A DNA stretch of 64,000 bases from Acanthacorydalis orientalis (Eukaryota > Arthropoda > Insecta > Megaloptera > Corydalidae): the NCBI GenBank assembly GCA_034766995.1, contig CM068314.1, positions 18,337,701 through 18,401,700 on the forward strand, read 5' to 3'. The translations under genes and the position numbers were made by a program. The stretch's first letter is position 1, and each line of letters opens with the position of its first letter. Below the pieces are notes generated by a model, which ran no database searches, was not told where the DNA came from, and saw only the letters and a program-made list of their open reading frames with translations. Shown here in pieces: positions 27,269 to 41,002 of this stretch.

Positions 27269-27952
27269 TAATATAAGTATTTGTAAATATATTTTTAAAG
27301 AAATTAAAAATTACTTTTGAAAATACATACAATACTTTTAAATATATAATAATTTGTAAAAATAAAAGTATGGAAATTAACACCTTTACCATTTTTTTTC
27401 CAAAAAAAAATAATTTAAATTGAAAACGTCTATAATAATACAAAGAAACAAGAGATTAATTTTTATTTTTCTGCCCGTACATAAATTGAAAACTGAAGTT
27501 TACAACATTATTGAAACTTGATGTTATAAAGAGAAAAAATAAGTTTAAACTTTGTTATTAATTTTGATTGTATTACAAAACACAATTATAATCATAATTA
27601 CATAATTTAAAATTGTTCAGCATAATTTGAAGTTATAATACTATTTGAAAATAGCGTTTAAAAATAAAAGATCATTGTAAATTTCACGGAATGTTAAAAA
27701 GAGAGTATCATAATACATTGAAAGTGCTGTAAGATATTTTTTCATAATTATGCACTGAAGAACATTAAAACGCTATTAAATTTATACCTGTAAGACAACT
27801 TATATAGATATAATATGTTGTTTCAATAATAAAATATTAACAAAAACATGTTTTCTTGGGTATATTATGAAGCTTTTGACGTAACACTAATGATATTATA
27901 ATATGACACTATTACCATACCCCCTTAAACTTAACACGAATATACGTACACA

Positions 27953-27955
<3 letters not shown>

Positions 27956-28010
<55 letters not shown>

Positions 28011-28031
28011 CATATATATATATATATATGT

Positions 28032-28080
<49 letters not shown>
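27956..28080. repeat. long interrupted (TA)n tract
   Basis: About 125 bp, the longest TA tract in the window. Two ACATACATA-type interruptions flank a short central TA run, so the tract is roughly self-complementary. Both strands are open across it as Tyr-Ile translations, which are not genes. Confidence 0.95.
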
Positions 28081-28083
<3 letters not shown>

Positions 28084-28406
28084 TACTTATTTCTAAATAC
28101 ATTAAATACTAATATTATTATACTTTGTTGACAGTCGTTCCGAATATGTACAAAATTTTATACGAACTTTTTAACATATATGAACGATAATACGTTTCAA
28201 ATAAAATAGTTTATTCATGAATGCTTGTACACAAATATACTCTGTTTGTTTGTTACATTTTAAACGACTTGTTAAGAACAAATAATAAAATATTTATTAC
28301 TAAATACTCGATATGGATAGTTATTTGTTAAATTTATGTTGGGATTAATAAAATAATATCTTTTTGATTATAACTTTACTTATTTCCAGGTACATACATA
28401 AAAACA

Positions 28407-28512
<106 letters not shown>

Positions 28513-30509
28513 CAAGAAAGGGCTTTATATTATTGTCATACATCATTTACATATATTTGCTTTTCATTAGTTTCCTAATTTATGATTACTCCTTATAAAT
28601 TTTAAGATATTAAAACAAACTGTAAGAATATACTTAAAACAGGTTAGTTAAAATGTGAACTTTGTAAAAATGTGATGTAAAAATAATTTTATATTATATT
28701 AATTTCCAGAAAATATTTATAAAATAAAGCTTTCTTTATCAATTCACTATAACCAGAAACATTTACTATGAGCTATAAATAATTCATAACTAAGTTATAA
28801 AAACTTCTTACATAAGGCTAATGAATTAAACTGTAAAGAATAACGATTTTTTCAATCTGATTAGAATAAAAACAAATTCAATATTATTAAAATCTTATAA
28901 TTGGAAAATTAACGAAGAAAAAACTCTTGTTTCGATAAAATTGATACAAGTGAAGTCGAAAACTGGCGTAACAATAATGTTTTCAAAATACTCTTTTAAA
29001 TTTCAACTACTAGATGTATGAGGAAATTCTACTATGTTATAATCTATCATTTGTCTGACTGTAAATGACTGTAATTATTTCAATCTATATAGTAAAGTCA
29101 TAAAAATAAAAAAATAATTATTTATATAAGCACATTGACAATTTATGTATTAAAATTAAATAAAGGGTGTAATTTGTATTTTTTCCTGGAATATCTCTAT
29201 TGTCCATTAAAGACATGAAAAGTAAATAAAATTCAATCAATTGTATAAAATTTTGATTTACTCTCAAAAATAAAATTTCCACTTCTTCATAAAATTCTCT
29301 ATTTTTTAATTAAAAATGTTCAATAACTAATTACTGAACATTTTGATTAGAAACCTTTTGTATGATTTAAAACAGAATGAAAAGGAATTTAACTACAGTG
29401 TTAAAAACTATTACTGGAACTTGGACTGTATTTAATCAACTTAATTTAATTGTATTAATATTATTAAGAATCTACTACCCAACCACAAAAATACAATGAA
29501 GTTAATGAGAATGTTTAAAGATATACATTTGTACATCTGGAAGTTATTTATAAATTCATATAATTCAAATATAAGTATTTATATTTTAAATATAATTCGA
29601 TTCTTTCCACTGTTTTAAATTGTTTTTTTTTTAAATCCTTACAGGTGATCTTATGAAAAATATTACAATGTCAGACAATAAAAAAACGAGTTAAAAATTG
29701 ATAGTATTAAGAAAAAACTGTTTGTTCTTTATGAGCAGAAGTAAGTATCTGTAAAAAAATTATCAATTTTTAGAGATGTTCATTATAATTCATCAAAAGT
29801 TAACTTTTATAAAAAAGTATAAAAACAACAGCATCAAATTTCATATAATAATCTATGTATTAAGAAAATGTAGAAAAAATTCTTGAATTTGATCTCATTA
29901 AACACATTAAATAATGACTAACAGATAAACACTTTAATTAAATCTTTTCTTTAAATAATAAATTTAAATTATTGCAATTAAGCAAGTATTAGAAAAATAC
30001 ACATAAAAATATACATTCATTTTTTTAATTATCTGTATTCACAGAACGAGAAATAATTTCAAATAATCGCTTAAAATATTAAGAAAACCGTATACTATTT
30101 TTGGTAAATACAACATTTCAGAAAAAGTACAAAACGATATTAGTCTATAAACAAACTTAATAAATGAAAAATAAATACTTGGAGAATATAAAAAATAAAT
30201 AATAAGACAATAATGAAAATAACTTGATTAAAGTTTCAAATAATTGATCAGTATAACTGTATAATTTTATATGAAACCCCATTAAAATATAATATTCATG
30301 TCTATTAATAGTTTTTACAAATTTGGTGTAACAGTTCAAGTTTCCTATATACTTATACATAAGTATACAAATAAAAAAAAGATAAAAAATGAAATATGTT
30401 AGAAGTATTTCATTTATCTGAAAAAATGATTTTTTTGTTATTTTATTTCTGATTGTTCTTAGTCCATTTCTTTTATTAAAAATCAATTGTGTGCTATTAC
30501 CAACAAGAA

Positions 30510-30556
30510 AATATATATATATATATAAATATAATGTATATATGTGTGTGTATATG
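30510..30556. repeat. short TA / TG mixed tract
   Basis: (AT)8, then AAATATAATG, then TATATATGTGTGTGTATATG. Confidence 0.8.
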
Positions 30557-32102
30557 ATTTGAATGTATGCATTCTTTGAAACGACATAAAAACATGTCGG
30601 TGATAAAAAAATAGAACTTCCGAACTACCAACCTTGACAAGTGGCTAGATCCAAGGTGACACAACAATACGGTAAAGAACGGGCCACATGTATGGTAATA
30701 TATTCTAATGACATACAACTATCAGACATGGACATTATGCGCATATTTGTAGTTTGTGTGTTGTTATAACATTGTACACGACCGAATCTACACACAAATG
30801 CATATGTATTCGACGATGAAAAGACGCTTTGTGAGCCCCAAAACGCTACCGTTTTGCATCATCAACACTAACAGTGTCGTAGGATGTATACAATACTGGG
30901 AATATATACGTTTGTTATATTTCAGGAATATTTGCTTATCTTTTTGATGTAAATGTGTGTAATGTAAATTACGAAAATTTGAAATTTCATAGCAATGTTT
31001 TTCTTTTTTTAAAAAAAGACATCAAAATTGAATAAAAATACATGAAAAAAAGTCATAGAACTTCTTCGTAACTGATACACATCGGTGTAAAAATTATTCT
31101 ATAAATTGTTTTTCAAACATTCGTTTACATTTTCAAAGAATATGATCGGGTATCTACTTACAGAAATATTCTATTTGAGCTTTTTGCATAATTGATAGAT
31201 TCACTTTTCCGTTTATATGATTTGATAAAATTATAAATTGAATATTTTTATTTATTAAATTAAAAATCGATCAGTGTTTAGAAAACATCAAAGTATATTT
31301 GAAAATATATTTAAAAGCACTTTCTTCCTAATAATAATGGAAATAATGCTCTTTTGTATCTTATTTTATACTATATATAAATACTAATATAAATCAAATT
31401 ATTTAAATAAAACATACGATAATATAATTATAATAATATCCTTACAAAAAATAATTTAAAAGAACGCCAAAATGATAAATTACAAATTCACTGAAGTATA
31501 AGAATGAGGATATTTATTTTAATAGCTCAAGTTTTAGAAACATATTATTAGCTTTTACAAAAGCAAGTATAATGGCATTTCATAAATACTGGAAATTATG
31601 AAATTAACATAGCAAAGTAAGTGTTTTCACAACTACATTAGAATACAGATGAAATCTGTTTTAAATTATAATAAAAAAGAGACGAAAACAAACAACATTT
31701 TAAAAATGTTATTATTCGAAAATTTATTTTTCTTTCACGTGTAAAAAATGACGACGGTAAAAAAATAAATCTCCTCTGTTTCTGAAACCTTCAAACACTA
31801 AAAGCGTTAGTGAATATAGACTTTCTTTTTAGCGGAAAAAACTTTGTCAGAGCCTAAAAATTTAGAATGTAAATTTGTCACTTGCGGCAAACTAAAAGAC
31901 TTTAAAATGATAAATGTTTCGCGAAAAAGTTGAAAGTACAACAAGCTTCGAAGTTATATTTTGTTCTTTAATATATAACATGCGTCAGACGTCAGTTATA
32001 AGTTGTAATAAATGAGTAAATCCATTGTTATAACATTATTAAGTGTTATTTATCATAACTATCTATTTTGTATGAAAATTTAAATATATAATGTAAAATT
32101 TA

Positions 32103-32152
<50 letters not shown>
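32103..32152. repeat. (TA)n microsatellite
   Basis: TA run with a single C interruption, followed by GACAGTT. Confidence 0.95.
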
Positions 32153-32157
<5 letters not shown>

Positions 32158-32266
32158 GTTATTTATTCAAATGGTTCTCTAAATTTATAATTTAAAAATT
32201 AGAAAAAAGATATCTTGTTTAAATATTTATATTTTTTAGTTCTGTTTATATCTGCTAATTTTATAC

Positions 32267-32307
<41 letters not shown>
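32267..32307. repeat. (TA)n microsatellite
   Basis: About 40 bp of TA beginning at ACGTATAT. Confidence 0.95.
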
Positions 32308-32309
<2 letters not shown>

Positions 32310-32785
32310 GTAAAAAACTTATAATTTATTAACAATTTTTTAAAGATAAATTGAAAAAATGGCGTTTATTAAAACAGCGATGTACCCTAATAAATAACAT
32401 TTAATAATCAATTTCAAATGTTTATGTGACATTCAAACAATTATTCCAACGTTCTTATTTTTTCTAACGAAATTTTATTTTAAAAATAATGGTTAAAATA
32501 AATCTCTATTCATGACTATATATATATATAAACTTTTTAAATTTATAAGACTAAAAATTGAAATTCATAACTAGGTGTGAGGGTAATGTACGAGTATACG
32601 AATTAACTTGTATAAATATTCTCATAAATTACAATTAAAATGTTTATATCAAGTATTTTCTTTTCTTATTTACAAGACTAACAAAGAAAAAAAACTTTAT
32701 TTCGCAAATTATTTTGAATAATTCAAATAATGAGATCATTCAAAATGCGTGAAAAAATTTATAAAGACAGCAATTACTCACAAAA

Positions 32786-33130
32786 TTAATGATAGCGGGA
32801 GATTACATTCATGACATTGGCAACATTTAATCTTCCGCAAAATGGCGACGATACTATATAATAGCTATAGGATGAGATAGAAGAAGTTGAACAAGAAATG
32901 TCACACTCTGACAGGCAGAAAGAAATGAACCGCCATTCGAGCAGAACTGATGGTGGCCGACTGGTTGTGTCCTTCCACTTCACTTTTCTTTTTCTGTCGG
33001 GTTCACTCAAACTTGCCGTGAACAAAACTCAACTAAAAAATCTCAAACTGGCAAAGTTGAGAAAAAAACGAAGAAAGTCTTTTGAAGATAAATGAAATTC
33101 ATCGGTTGAAGTTTGCGTTGAGAGTTGCCC
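32786..33130. other. GC-enriched island with opposed open frames
   Basis: The patch is open on both strands: 79 codons on the minus strand (32786-33025) and 65 on the plus strand (32898-33095). The plus frame ends in a basic tail (KLAKLRKKRRKSFEDK) that resembles a nuclear-localisation stretch. AAAATGGCGAC at 32839-32849 resembles the YY1 promoter element, which in animals lies just downstream of transcription starts. A promoter with a first exon is conceivable, but no domain is recognisable and the strand is undecided. Confidence 0.2.
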
Positions 33131-34220
33131 AAAAGAACAGGCGGGATTTTGTTAAGTGAATAAATAAATTTTTTTCACGCTTGGCCTATATAGACATGTC
33201 ATTATATGTATTTATTGTGATTTTATAGATAAATGTTTAGATAAATGAGAGAAAAATGTGTTTCGATTATAAAAAACAACACTGATACGAAATACGATGA
33301 AAAATACTTTATTGATAGCTAACAAGAATATATAAAGTTTGAAATTGTTCTTGCCACGAAAAAAAACGATATTTTTTTTAATACAGATTATAAATATATT
33401 TTGATACACTATTTCTTTTCGTAGTTCTAGTATACGGGGGAATTCTTAGAATAATAAACAAACTATAATTTAAATTATGTATTTCTTTCACATTAAGTTA
33501 TAAACTGGAAAAGGAATTTATATCAATATTATTAATAGATAAAATTACCTCATCTAACTATATTTATAAATATTTCTAAACCATTTTTACACTGTTAATT
33601 ATTTATATTTAAAATCATATTTACAGACACTAATAAATAATATAGTATTTTGATTAAAAATATAACCTTTTTTAGTTATTATCTATAAATATAATTAAAA
33701 TTTATTTTACACAATGGACAATTTCAATTTTTTTAAAAAATATTTACTAATTTACATAGTAATATATATTTTTTAATACGCTGCTTTACCAAACAACTGC
33801 GATGATAATGATATACTTGACATTCAGGATAATGATAAAATAAACAAACATTAATAAATTTATAAAAAAAATTTAATTTTCACATGAGTAAACAGTTTAT
33901 CACTAATGAGTATTTTCATTAAAAAAATAATAAACTTTTATTTACATTTTTAAATATAGCTCATATATTTTACTTGTCTAAATAAGCAACCATTTCAAAT
34001 AGACACAATGATTTATTTCAATTTCATATTACCAAAAAAAATTAATTCATAAAACGGATTTTATTACAAAATTCTTACTTTATCAAAATTTTATTATTGC
34101 AAATTTATATCTTTAATTTTATTTTCAATATAAAGAAAATTTAAGTATATAAACTTGATGTTAATTGATTTTTCTTGAAAAGCAGTTTTCCTAGTTGATA
34201 AATTTGTTTATTATATTTCA

Positions 34221-34224
<4 letters not shown>

Positions 34225-34262
<38 letters not shown>
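34225..34262. repeat. (TA)n microsatellite
   Basis: About 38 bp of TA followed by two ATGAAATACT repeats. Confidence 0.95.
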
Positions 34263-34266
<4 letters not shown>

Positions 34267-35180
34267 GAAATACTCATGAAATACTAGATAGTACAAATGT
34301 GATAAAGTAAATGGTTAGTATAAACGTTAATAAACGTATATATTGGAAATTGTTAAATACCCATTATCGTATTGAAAATAACATTTCACTATAAAAATAT
34401 TTAAATGTACAATTCGACTGTTTATATTTTTTGCACGTTTAAAAATCAGTCGTTCGGATAAACGAGTGCGCTATTCATTAATTCAACAATAATCAAAAGC
34501 TCCAACAGCTCGTGTACACTCATAGTGACACACCTGTGGAGTAACAAAGTTTATATCACTGTACGAAAACAAGGTCCATAGCTAAATTTAGATGTTAACG
34601 GTCGTGTTCCTCAACCTGTGAGGCGACAGACGACGCATCAACAGCGTTAAGAACAGCCCAAGCGATAGACGGTATCCAACTGAGCATTTCATGCTTAATG
34701 AATTGCACCTGTGTCGTTGTGCTTCGCAAGTCGCATGTTTTGCCCTCGACATGTTATATAGTCTGTTTAAAATGATTTAAGATGAACACAGACATCGAAT
34801 AATCAAGTTCATTACTTTCTCTCGAGTATATAAATAACAATATATACTATAACGTTTATGAATTCTAACTAAATAGATTTAGTATTTACGTCAAAAATAA
34901 TAGCAAGAAATATCAAGTTAATTAATTGTTGGTAATTTCTCAAGTGTTTTCATAAATAATCTCTGAAAAATACAAAAATACTGTTCGAAACAATCTCACG
35001 TTGTAGTCTACGTAATATAAAAATAGATATAATTTTTCAATGCTAAAACATACGCAAATACGAATCTTATTCTTGGTTCAGTTAATTAAATGTATTAAAC
35101 ATTTTAGATCTTATTTTTAAAAAGAATTAGAATGATAAACAACAAATACCGAAACAAGACTTACAACTATTCAATATATC

Positions 35181-35182
<2 letters not shown>

Positions 35183-35261
<79 letters not shown>

Positions 35262-35279
35262 GGTGAGAAGGAGAGAGAT
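35183..35279. repeat. (TA)n-(GA)n compound microsatellite
   Basis: About 55 bp of TA switch directly into (GA)12 and an imperfect purine-only tail to about 35279. This is the only long GA tract in the window. Confidence 0.95.
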
Positions 35280-36123
35280 AAAAGTATTTTTAATATATAT
35301 TAGAAATTATTCTAATTATTCTATTTAAACTGAATTTATTATAATGGTCAAAATAGGATTATAAAAATTGAAAATCAAACAAACTGATTAGATTATAAAT
35401 TGCTTAATTTCACGGGAAGAAAAACATAGACTTTTAACATAGAAAAATACAGAAAATTAAAAATAGTTTCATTCTTGCAGTAGAGATTTTTACAGTTTTT
35501 GAGCTACTGCTCTTAGCAATTTTTTGAGTCATTTTGATTATGTAAATATATTTAAATAAATATGATGTTTTAAAAATGATAATAGTTTAGGTGTTCACAA
35601 CAATTAAGAAAATTTCACAGTGAAAAAATACACTAATTTATATTTTTTCCGATGTTGATATTTGAGGCTTCTTGTCAGCGACTTTACGTATGAGTATATG
35701 CATTTAAATTTACATTTATATTTTAAGGAGAAAATATATAATTTAATATTTATTCTTCATATAAAAGGAATAATACTCTGTTACTTTTTATTTGTGAATT
35801 ATCATTCTTTTGAACTGAATTACATTTTTTTAGAAAAATGATATGCATATATCTGCGATATATAAAAATTAATATTTACCGCATACAGAACCATCTATAT
35901 GGTCAATTATTTAAAAACAGATGAAACAAAGTATATATTTTAATTACATATTTAATTTTTCAATTGAAAATATCATATAACTTTTTTGTCTTTAAAAACA
36001 GTAATTTAAAAATCAATTTTTAATTAAAGCTTACTGAAACATTTATAACGTTAATAACTTGTAAGCCTTGGATAACTCGTTAGTTAAAACCACTGTCAGA
36101 AGTAACTGTATGAGTATAAATTT

Positions 36124-36131
36124 ACATACAT

Positions 36132-36192
<61 letters not shown>

Positions 36193-36194
36193 TA
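36124..36194. repeat. (TA)n microsatellite, interrupted
   Basis: ACATACATACACACA lead-in, then two TA runs separated by a single G. Confidence 0.95.
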
Positions 36195-36677
36195 AACAGA
36201 AAGAGATAGGTATTTTGTGGAAAGTAAGAAAGATTTAAACTCTGAAATACGTAAACATCTTTGATAATTAGGTCATCCTCACACCTCTAGTCAACACATG
36301 TCAAAATAACGAAAATCGTAATAGCTAAAGCATCAAAGTCACAATCCGAAATATAAAAAAAAACTGACAAATGATAAGAACGGAACAACAAGAAAATTTT
36401 TTTTCGGAAGGCGAACAAATATGTCATACGAAACTTGGATACACGAAAACAGATATATCAAAAACAGGGTTGGAACAGACACATTAATAAGCAGTGTAGA
36501 AGTGCTGAAGAAGAAAACAGGAAGAGAAAAGAAAATTAAGTGACGCTGCCATACAGTTGAAAAATTTGTATCTAAAGGAAACGCCTGTACAGTATCATAA
36601 TGAAAAATAGAAATTTTAAACGATACGATATATTCGGGAAGTAGGAATTTATTGAAAATCTTTGCTTACTATCGCCA

Positions 36678-36680
<3 letters not shown>

Positions 36681-36740
<60 letters not shown>
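36681..36740. repeat. (TA)n microsatellite
   Basis: About 60 bp of uninterrupted TA. Confidence 0.95.
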
Positions 36741-36742
<2 letters not shown>

Positions 36743-37239
36743 CATACTGAATTCAACAAAAATGAACAAGAATAATATTATTAAATATTTTTGTGGTAAT
36801 GAATAATTAATGTTTTTATTAAATCTCCATGGATTCAAAATGACAAGTTTTCCCTCATAACAATGTTTTTATTTATACGATTTACAACGTGTTGTCATAT
36901 TAAATATTAATTGAAATCTTGAGAATAAAATTTTAATATAAAATTAATAATAATTAAAATGTTTATAAAATATGTACAGACATAATAAAAAATAATTTAA
37001 AGCTTGTAATAATTTTTTTCTGATTATTTTAATTCAACTTTAAAAAATATTCGTCTGATTTTATACTTGTTTTATGTATTTGTTATTTTATTATCTAATA
37101 ATTTTAATATTTTACAATACAAATAGAAAAAATAAAATAATGGTAATAATTTATTTATTTAATCTTTTAATATTTTCCAGTTCATTCAAATCTGATATTG
37201 AAAATTTTAGTTTAATATTTGTTATAAAGTAGAAAAATA

Positions 37240-37241
<2 letters not shown>

Positions 37242-37311
<70 letters not shown>

Positions 37312-37329
37312 AGTGCGTGTGTGTGTGTG
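37242..37329. repeat. (TA)n-(GT)n compound microsatellite
   Basis: About 44 bp of TA followed by about 42 bp of GT broken by GAGTGC. Confidence 0.95.
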
Positions 37330-37802
37330 AAAATTAATTTAACAAATTTATACAAAACGTTCTCGATGAAAGTCATATATTTTAAAATAATAAAATAAGG
37401 AAGCGTAACGTATGAAAAATAGTCGACAAAGAATTCAGTTTCAAAAGAGCGCTGGTAAGCTTATGCGGTTACTTTCATATACAAATGATATTCTAATATC
37501 AACCCTGGTGGCTTGAAATATCTATATATCTCTTGTGCGGTTTTAGTTGAACGTTTACAGACTCGTATTTGCGGTTTTATCGTTGCAACGCTGGAACGAT
37601 GAATATTCTAGCTTACATTCACTACTTATATAAATGTAAGATGCTTTTGTAGATCTTTGATTGAGTACATTTGATACATTTTAAAAATATTCATATATTT
37701 ACATGATGTTATTTATTGCATTTTCAAAAATATGGATAATATACAAAATTTTAGCCAAAGAAATACATTTAGAAGCAAAAATAAGATGTATAAATTTTTA
37801 TA

Positions 37803-37805
<3 letters not shown>

Positions 37806-37845
<40 letters not shown>

Positions 37846-37870
37846 GCGTGTGTGTGTATGTGTGTGTATA
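37806..37870. repeat. (TA)n-(GT)n compound microsatellite
   Basis: About 33 bp of TA, then TATGTGCG and short GT runs. It is the last microsatellite before the satellite array, about 110 bp from its edge. Confidence 0.95.
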
Positions 37871-37977
37871 AATTTATATAAAATTCAATAAAAGCACAAA
37901 TTGGATATTCTATCTTGGAAACTAAGTTCACAAGTATGATGTCCTTTGTTGCATGCGAACTTGGGTTAATCCTCATT

Positions 37978-39058
37978 CAGGAAAAACTTATTTTTGCGGA
38001 TATTTTGCGGATATTTCGCGGTTTTTCTGACTTTTTTGGTATCTATTATGAACCGATGTTAATTTTGACTCATATATGATATAGTACATTAAAATACGCA
38101 TCGGATAGTATGAAATAGTTGCCATTTTTATAACATTTTGGATATTTCAGGCATGAAAAACCTTTAATTTCGCGAATTTTTCACGGTTTTTGTGACTTTT
38201 TCGGTATCTATTATAAACCGATGTCAATTTTGACTCAAGTATGAAATAGAACATTAAATAACGCATAGAACAGTATGAAATAGTTGCTAGTTTTATAACA
38301 TTTTGGATATTTTATGAAGGAAAAACGGTAATTTTTGCGGATTTTTTGCGGTTTTTTTGATATTTCCGACATTTATTACGGACAGATATTAATTTTGTCT
38401 AGAAATATACATAAAGCATTACAAGGAAAATCGACCAGTATTAATTCGTTGCCAAATTATCCTACATATCCACAAAATAAGCATTATCCGTAATATCCAC
38501 CATATACGAAATATCCGCATTATCCGCAATATCCGCAATAACCGCAATATCAAAGAAAATGTGATTTTTTGCAGTTTTTTTGATATTTCCTACATTTTTA
38601 TGGACTGATATTAATTTTAAATAAGATATCATATGGAACAATTATATACGCATCGACCGGTATGAAATAGTTGCCATTTTTAAAACAATTTGGATATTTT
38701 ATATATTGCGGATATGGCGGATATTGAGGATATGGTTTATTTTGTTGATATGTAGGATATTTTGGTAACTAGTTAATACTGGTCGATTCGTCTTTTAATG
38801 CTTTATGTATATTTCTAGACAAAATTAACATCGGTCCATAATAAATGTCGGAAATATCAAAAAACCCGCAAAATATCTGCAAAAATTTCCGTCATTCCTT
38901 CATAAAATATGCAAAATGTTATAAAACTAGCAACTATTTCATACTGTTCGATGGGTAATTTCATGTTCTATATCGTAAAAGAGACAAAATTAACATAGGT
39001 TCATAATTGATACCGCAAAAGTCACAAAAACCGCGAAATATCCGCAAAATATCCGCAA
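37978..39058. repeat. left terminal B segment with core B1
   Basis: Three reverse-oriented B monomers (phase marks at 38017, 38182 and 38347; spacing 165) lead into core B1, about 38411-38808. Core B1 runs from AAAGCATTACAAGG to the near-complement TTTTAATGCTTTAT. A short forward B stretch then joins the first A arm. These B copies differ from the internal ones (for example GACTCATATATGATATAG) and match the inverted right end of the array instead. Confidence 0.9.
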
Positions 39059-39773
39059 AAATAAATGTTTTTCTTGTTTAAAATATCCAAAATGTAAAAA
39101 AAATGACAAAAATTTCATACTGTTCGATGCGTATTTTCATGTTCTATATCATAAGATAATAATAAATACCAAAAATAACTCAAAAACTCCCCAAAATCGC
39201 ATTTTTTTGGATTTTGCGGATATGCGGATATAACGGATACGCAAAAATAAACGTTTTTCTTGTGTAAAATATCCAAAATGTAAAAAAAATGACAAAAATT
39301 TCAAACTGTTCGATGCGTATTTTCATGTTCTATATCATAAGATAATAATAAATACCAAAAATAACTCAAAAACCCCCCAAAATCGCATTTTTTTGGATTT
39401 TGCGGATATGCGGATATGGCGGATACGCAAAAATAAACGTTTTTCTTGCTTAAAATATCCAAAATGTAAAAAAAATGACAAAAATTTCATACTGTTCGAT
39501 GCGTATTCTCATGTTCTATATCATAAGATAATAATAAATACCAAAAATAACTCAAAAACCCCCCAAAATCGCATTTCTTTGGATTTTGCGGATATGCGGA
39601 TATGGCGGATACGCAAAAATAAACGTTTTTCTTGCTTAAAATAGCCAAAATGTAAAAAAAATGACAAAAATTTCATACTGTTCGATGCGTATTCTCATGT
39701 TCTATATCATAAGATAATAATAAATACAAAAAATAACACAAAAACCCCCAAAAATCGCATTTTTTTGGATTTT
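39059..39773 (+). repeat. forward A arm, 4 monomers
   Basis: GGATTTTGCGG phase marks lie at 39209, 39395, 39581 and 39767, exactly 186 bp apart. This is the shortest A arm in the array. Monomers nearest the centre carry ATATGGCGGATACG; the outermost carries ATATAACGGATACG. Confidence 0.95.
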
Positions 39774-39912
39774 GCGGATATGCGGATATGGCGGATACGC
39801 GGATATTGCGGATATGGCGGATAATGCGGATATGATATCCGCCGCGGATATCATATCCGCGGCGGATATCATATCCGCCATTTCCGCCATATCCGCGTAT
39901 CCGTATATCCGC
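39774..39912. repeat. core A1 palindromic centre, 139 bp
   Basis: Dense GCGGATA units switch to TATCCGC units around two 18-bp subrepeats of the type GATATCATATCCGCGGCG, each nearly self-complementary. Left of the centre reads GCGGATAATGCGG. The right end has a TATCCGTATATCCGC variant unique to this copy. Confidence 0.95.
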
Positions 39913-41002
39913 AAAATCCAAAAAAATGCGATTTTGGGGGGTTTTTGAGTTATTTTTGGTATTTATTATTATCTTATGATATAGAACATCAGAATACGCA
40001 TCGAACAGTATGAAATTTTTGTCATTTTTTTTACATTTTGGCTATTTTAAGCAAGAAAAACGTTTATTTTTGCGTATCCGCCATATCCGCATATCCGCAA
40101 AATCCAAAGAAATGCGATTTTGGGGGGTTTTTGAGTTATTTTTGGTATTTATTATTATCTTATGATATAGAACATGAGAATACGCATCGAACAGTATGAA
40201 ATTTTTGTCCTTTTTTTTACATTTTGGCTATTTTAAGCAAGAAAAACGTTTATTTTTGCGTATCCGCCATATCCGCATATCCGCAAAATCCAAAGAAATG
40301 CGATTTTGGGGGGTTTTTGAGTTATTTTTGGTATTTATTATTATCTTATGATATAGAACATGAGAATACGCATCGAACAGTATGAAATTTTTGTCATTTT
40401 TTTTACATTTTGGCTATTTTAAGCAAGAAAAACGTTTTTTTTTGCGTATCCGCCATATCCGCATATCCGCAAAATCCAAAGAAATGCGATTTTGGGGGGT
40501 TTTTGAGTTATTTTTGGTATTTATTATTATCTTATGATATAGAACATGAGAATACGCATCGAACAGTATGAAATTTTTGTCATTTTTTTTACATTTTGGA
40601 TATTTTAAACAAGAAAAACGTTTATTTTTGCGTATCCGTTATATCCGCATATCCGCAAAATCCAAAAAAATGCGATTTTGGGGGGTTTTTGAGTTATTTT
40701 TGGTATTTATTATTATCTTATGATATAGAACATGAAAATACGCATCGAACAGTATGAAATTTTTGTCATTTTTTTTACATTTTGGATATTTTAAACAAGA
40801 AAAACGTTTATTTTTGCGTATCCGTTATATCCGCATATCCGCAAAATCCAAAAAAATGCGATTTTGGGGGGTTTTTGAGTTATTTTTGGTATTTATTATT
40901 ATCTTATGATATAGAACATGAAAATACGCATCGAACAGTATGAAATTTTTGTCATTTTTTTTACATTTTGGATATTTTAAGCAAGAAAAACGTTTTTTTT
41001 TT
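39913..41002 (-). repeat. reverse A arm, 6 monomers
   Basis: TCCAAA phase marks lie at 39918, 40104, 40290, 40476, 40662 and 40848. Inner monomers read GGCTATTTTAAGC and GAGAATACGC. Outer ones read GGATATTTTAAAC and GAAAATACGC. Confidence 0.95.

Larger units (their letters stand above)
33131..37977. other. AT-rich DNA, two weak frame candidates
   Basis: Contains TA tracts (listed separately). A G+C-rich patch (34599-34772) is open for 58 plus-strand codons with several Cys (SCLMNCTCVVVLRKS), closed by TGA at 34773. Another plus-strand frame, 36325-36540, is open for 72 codons, with an ATG at 36421 and a Lys-rich end, closed by TGA at 36541. Neither matches a known family. The 240 bp before the satellite (37400-37640) are also less AT-rich, without a frame. 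Confidence 0.45.

Noticed and set aside
27896..28112. Tyr-Ile-rich open frames on both strands
   Set aside because: Pure translation of (TA)n. The same applies to frames at 3853, 7352, 10108, 16248, 17130, 23791, 23955, 27210, 28364, 36572 and 37703.
30157..30486. 109-codon minus-strand frame
   Set aside because: Its composition is Phe, Ile, Tyr, Leu and Lys throughout, typical of A/T-rich noise, with no motif.
37960..37990. Target-site duplication flanking the array
   Set aside because: The flanks read TCATTCAG on the left and TCAATTTA on the right. I see no convincing direct repeat.
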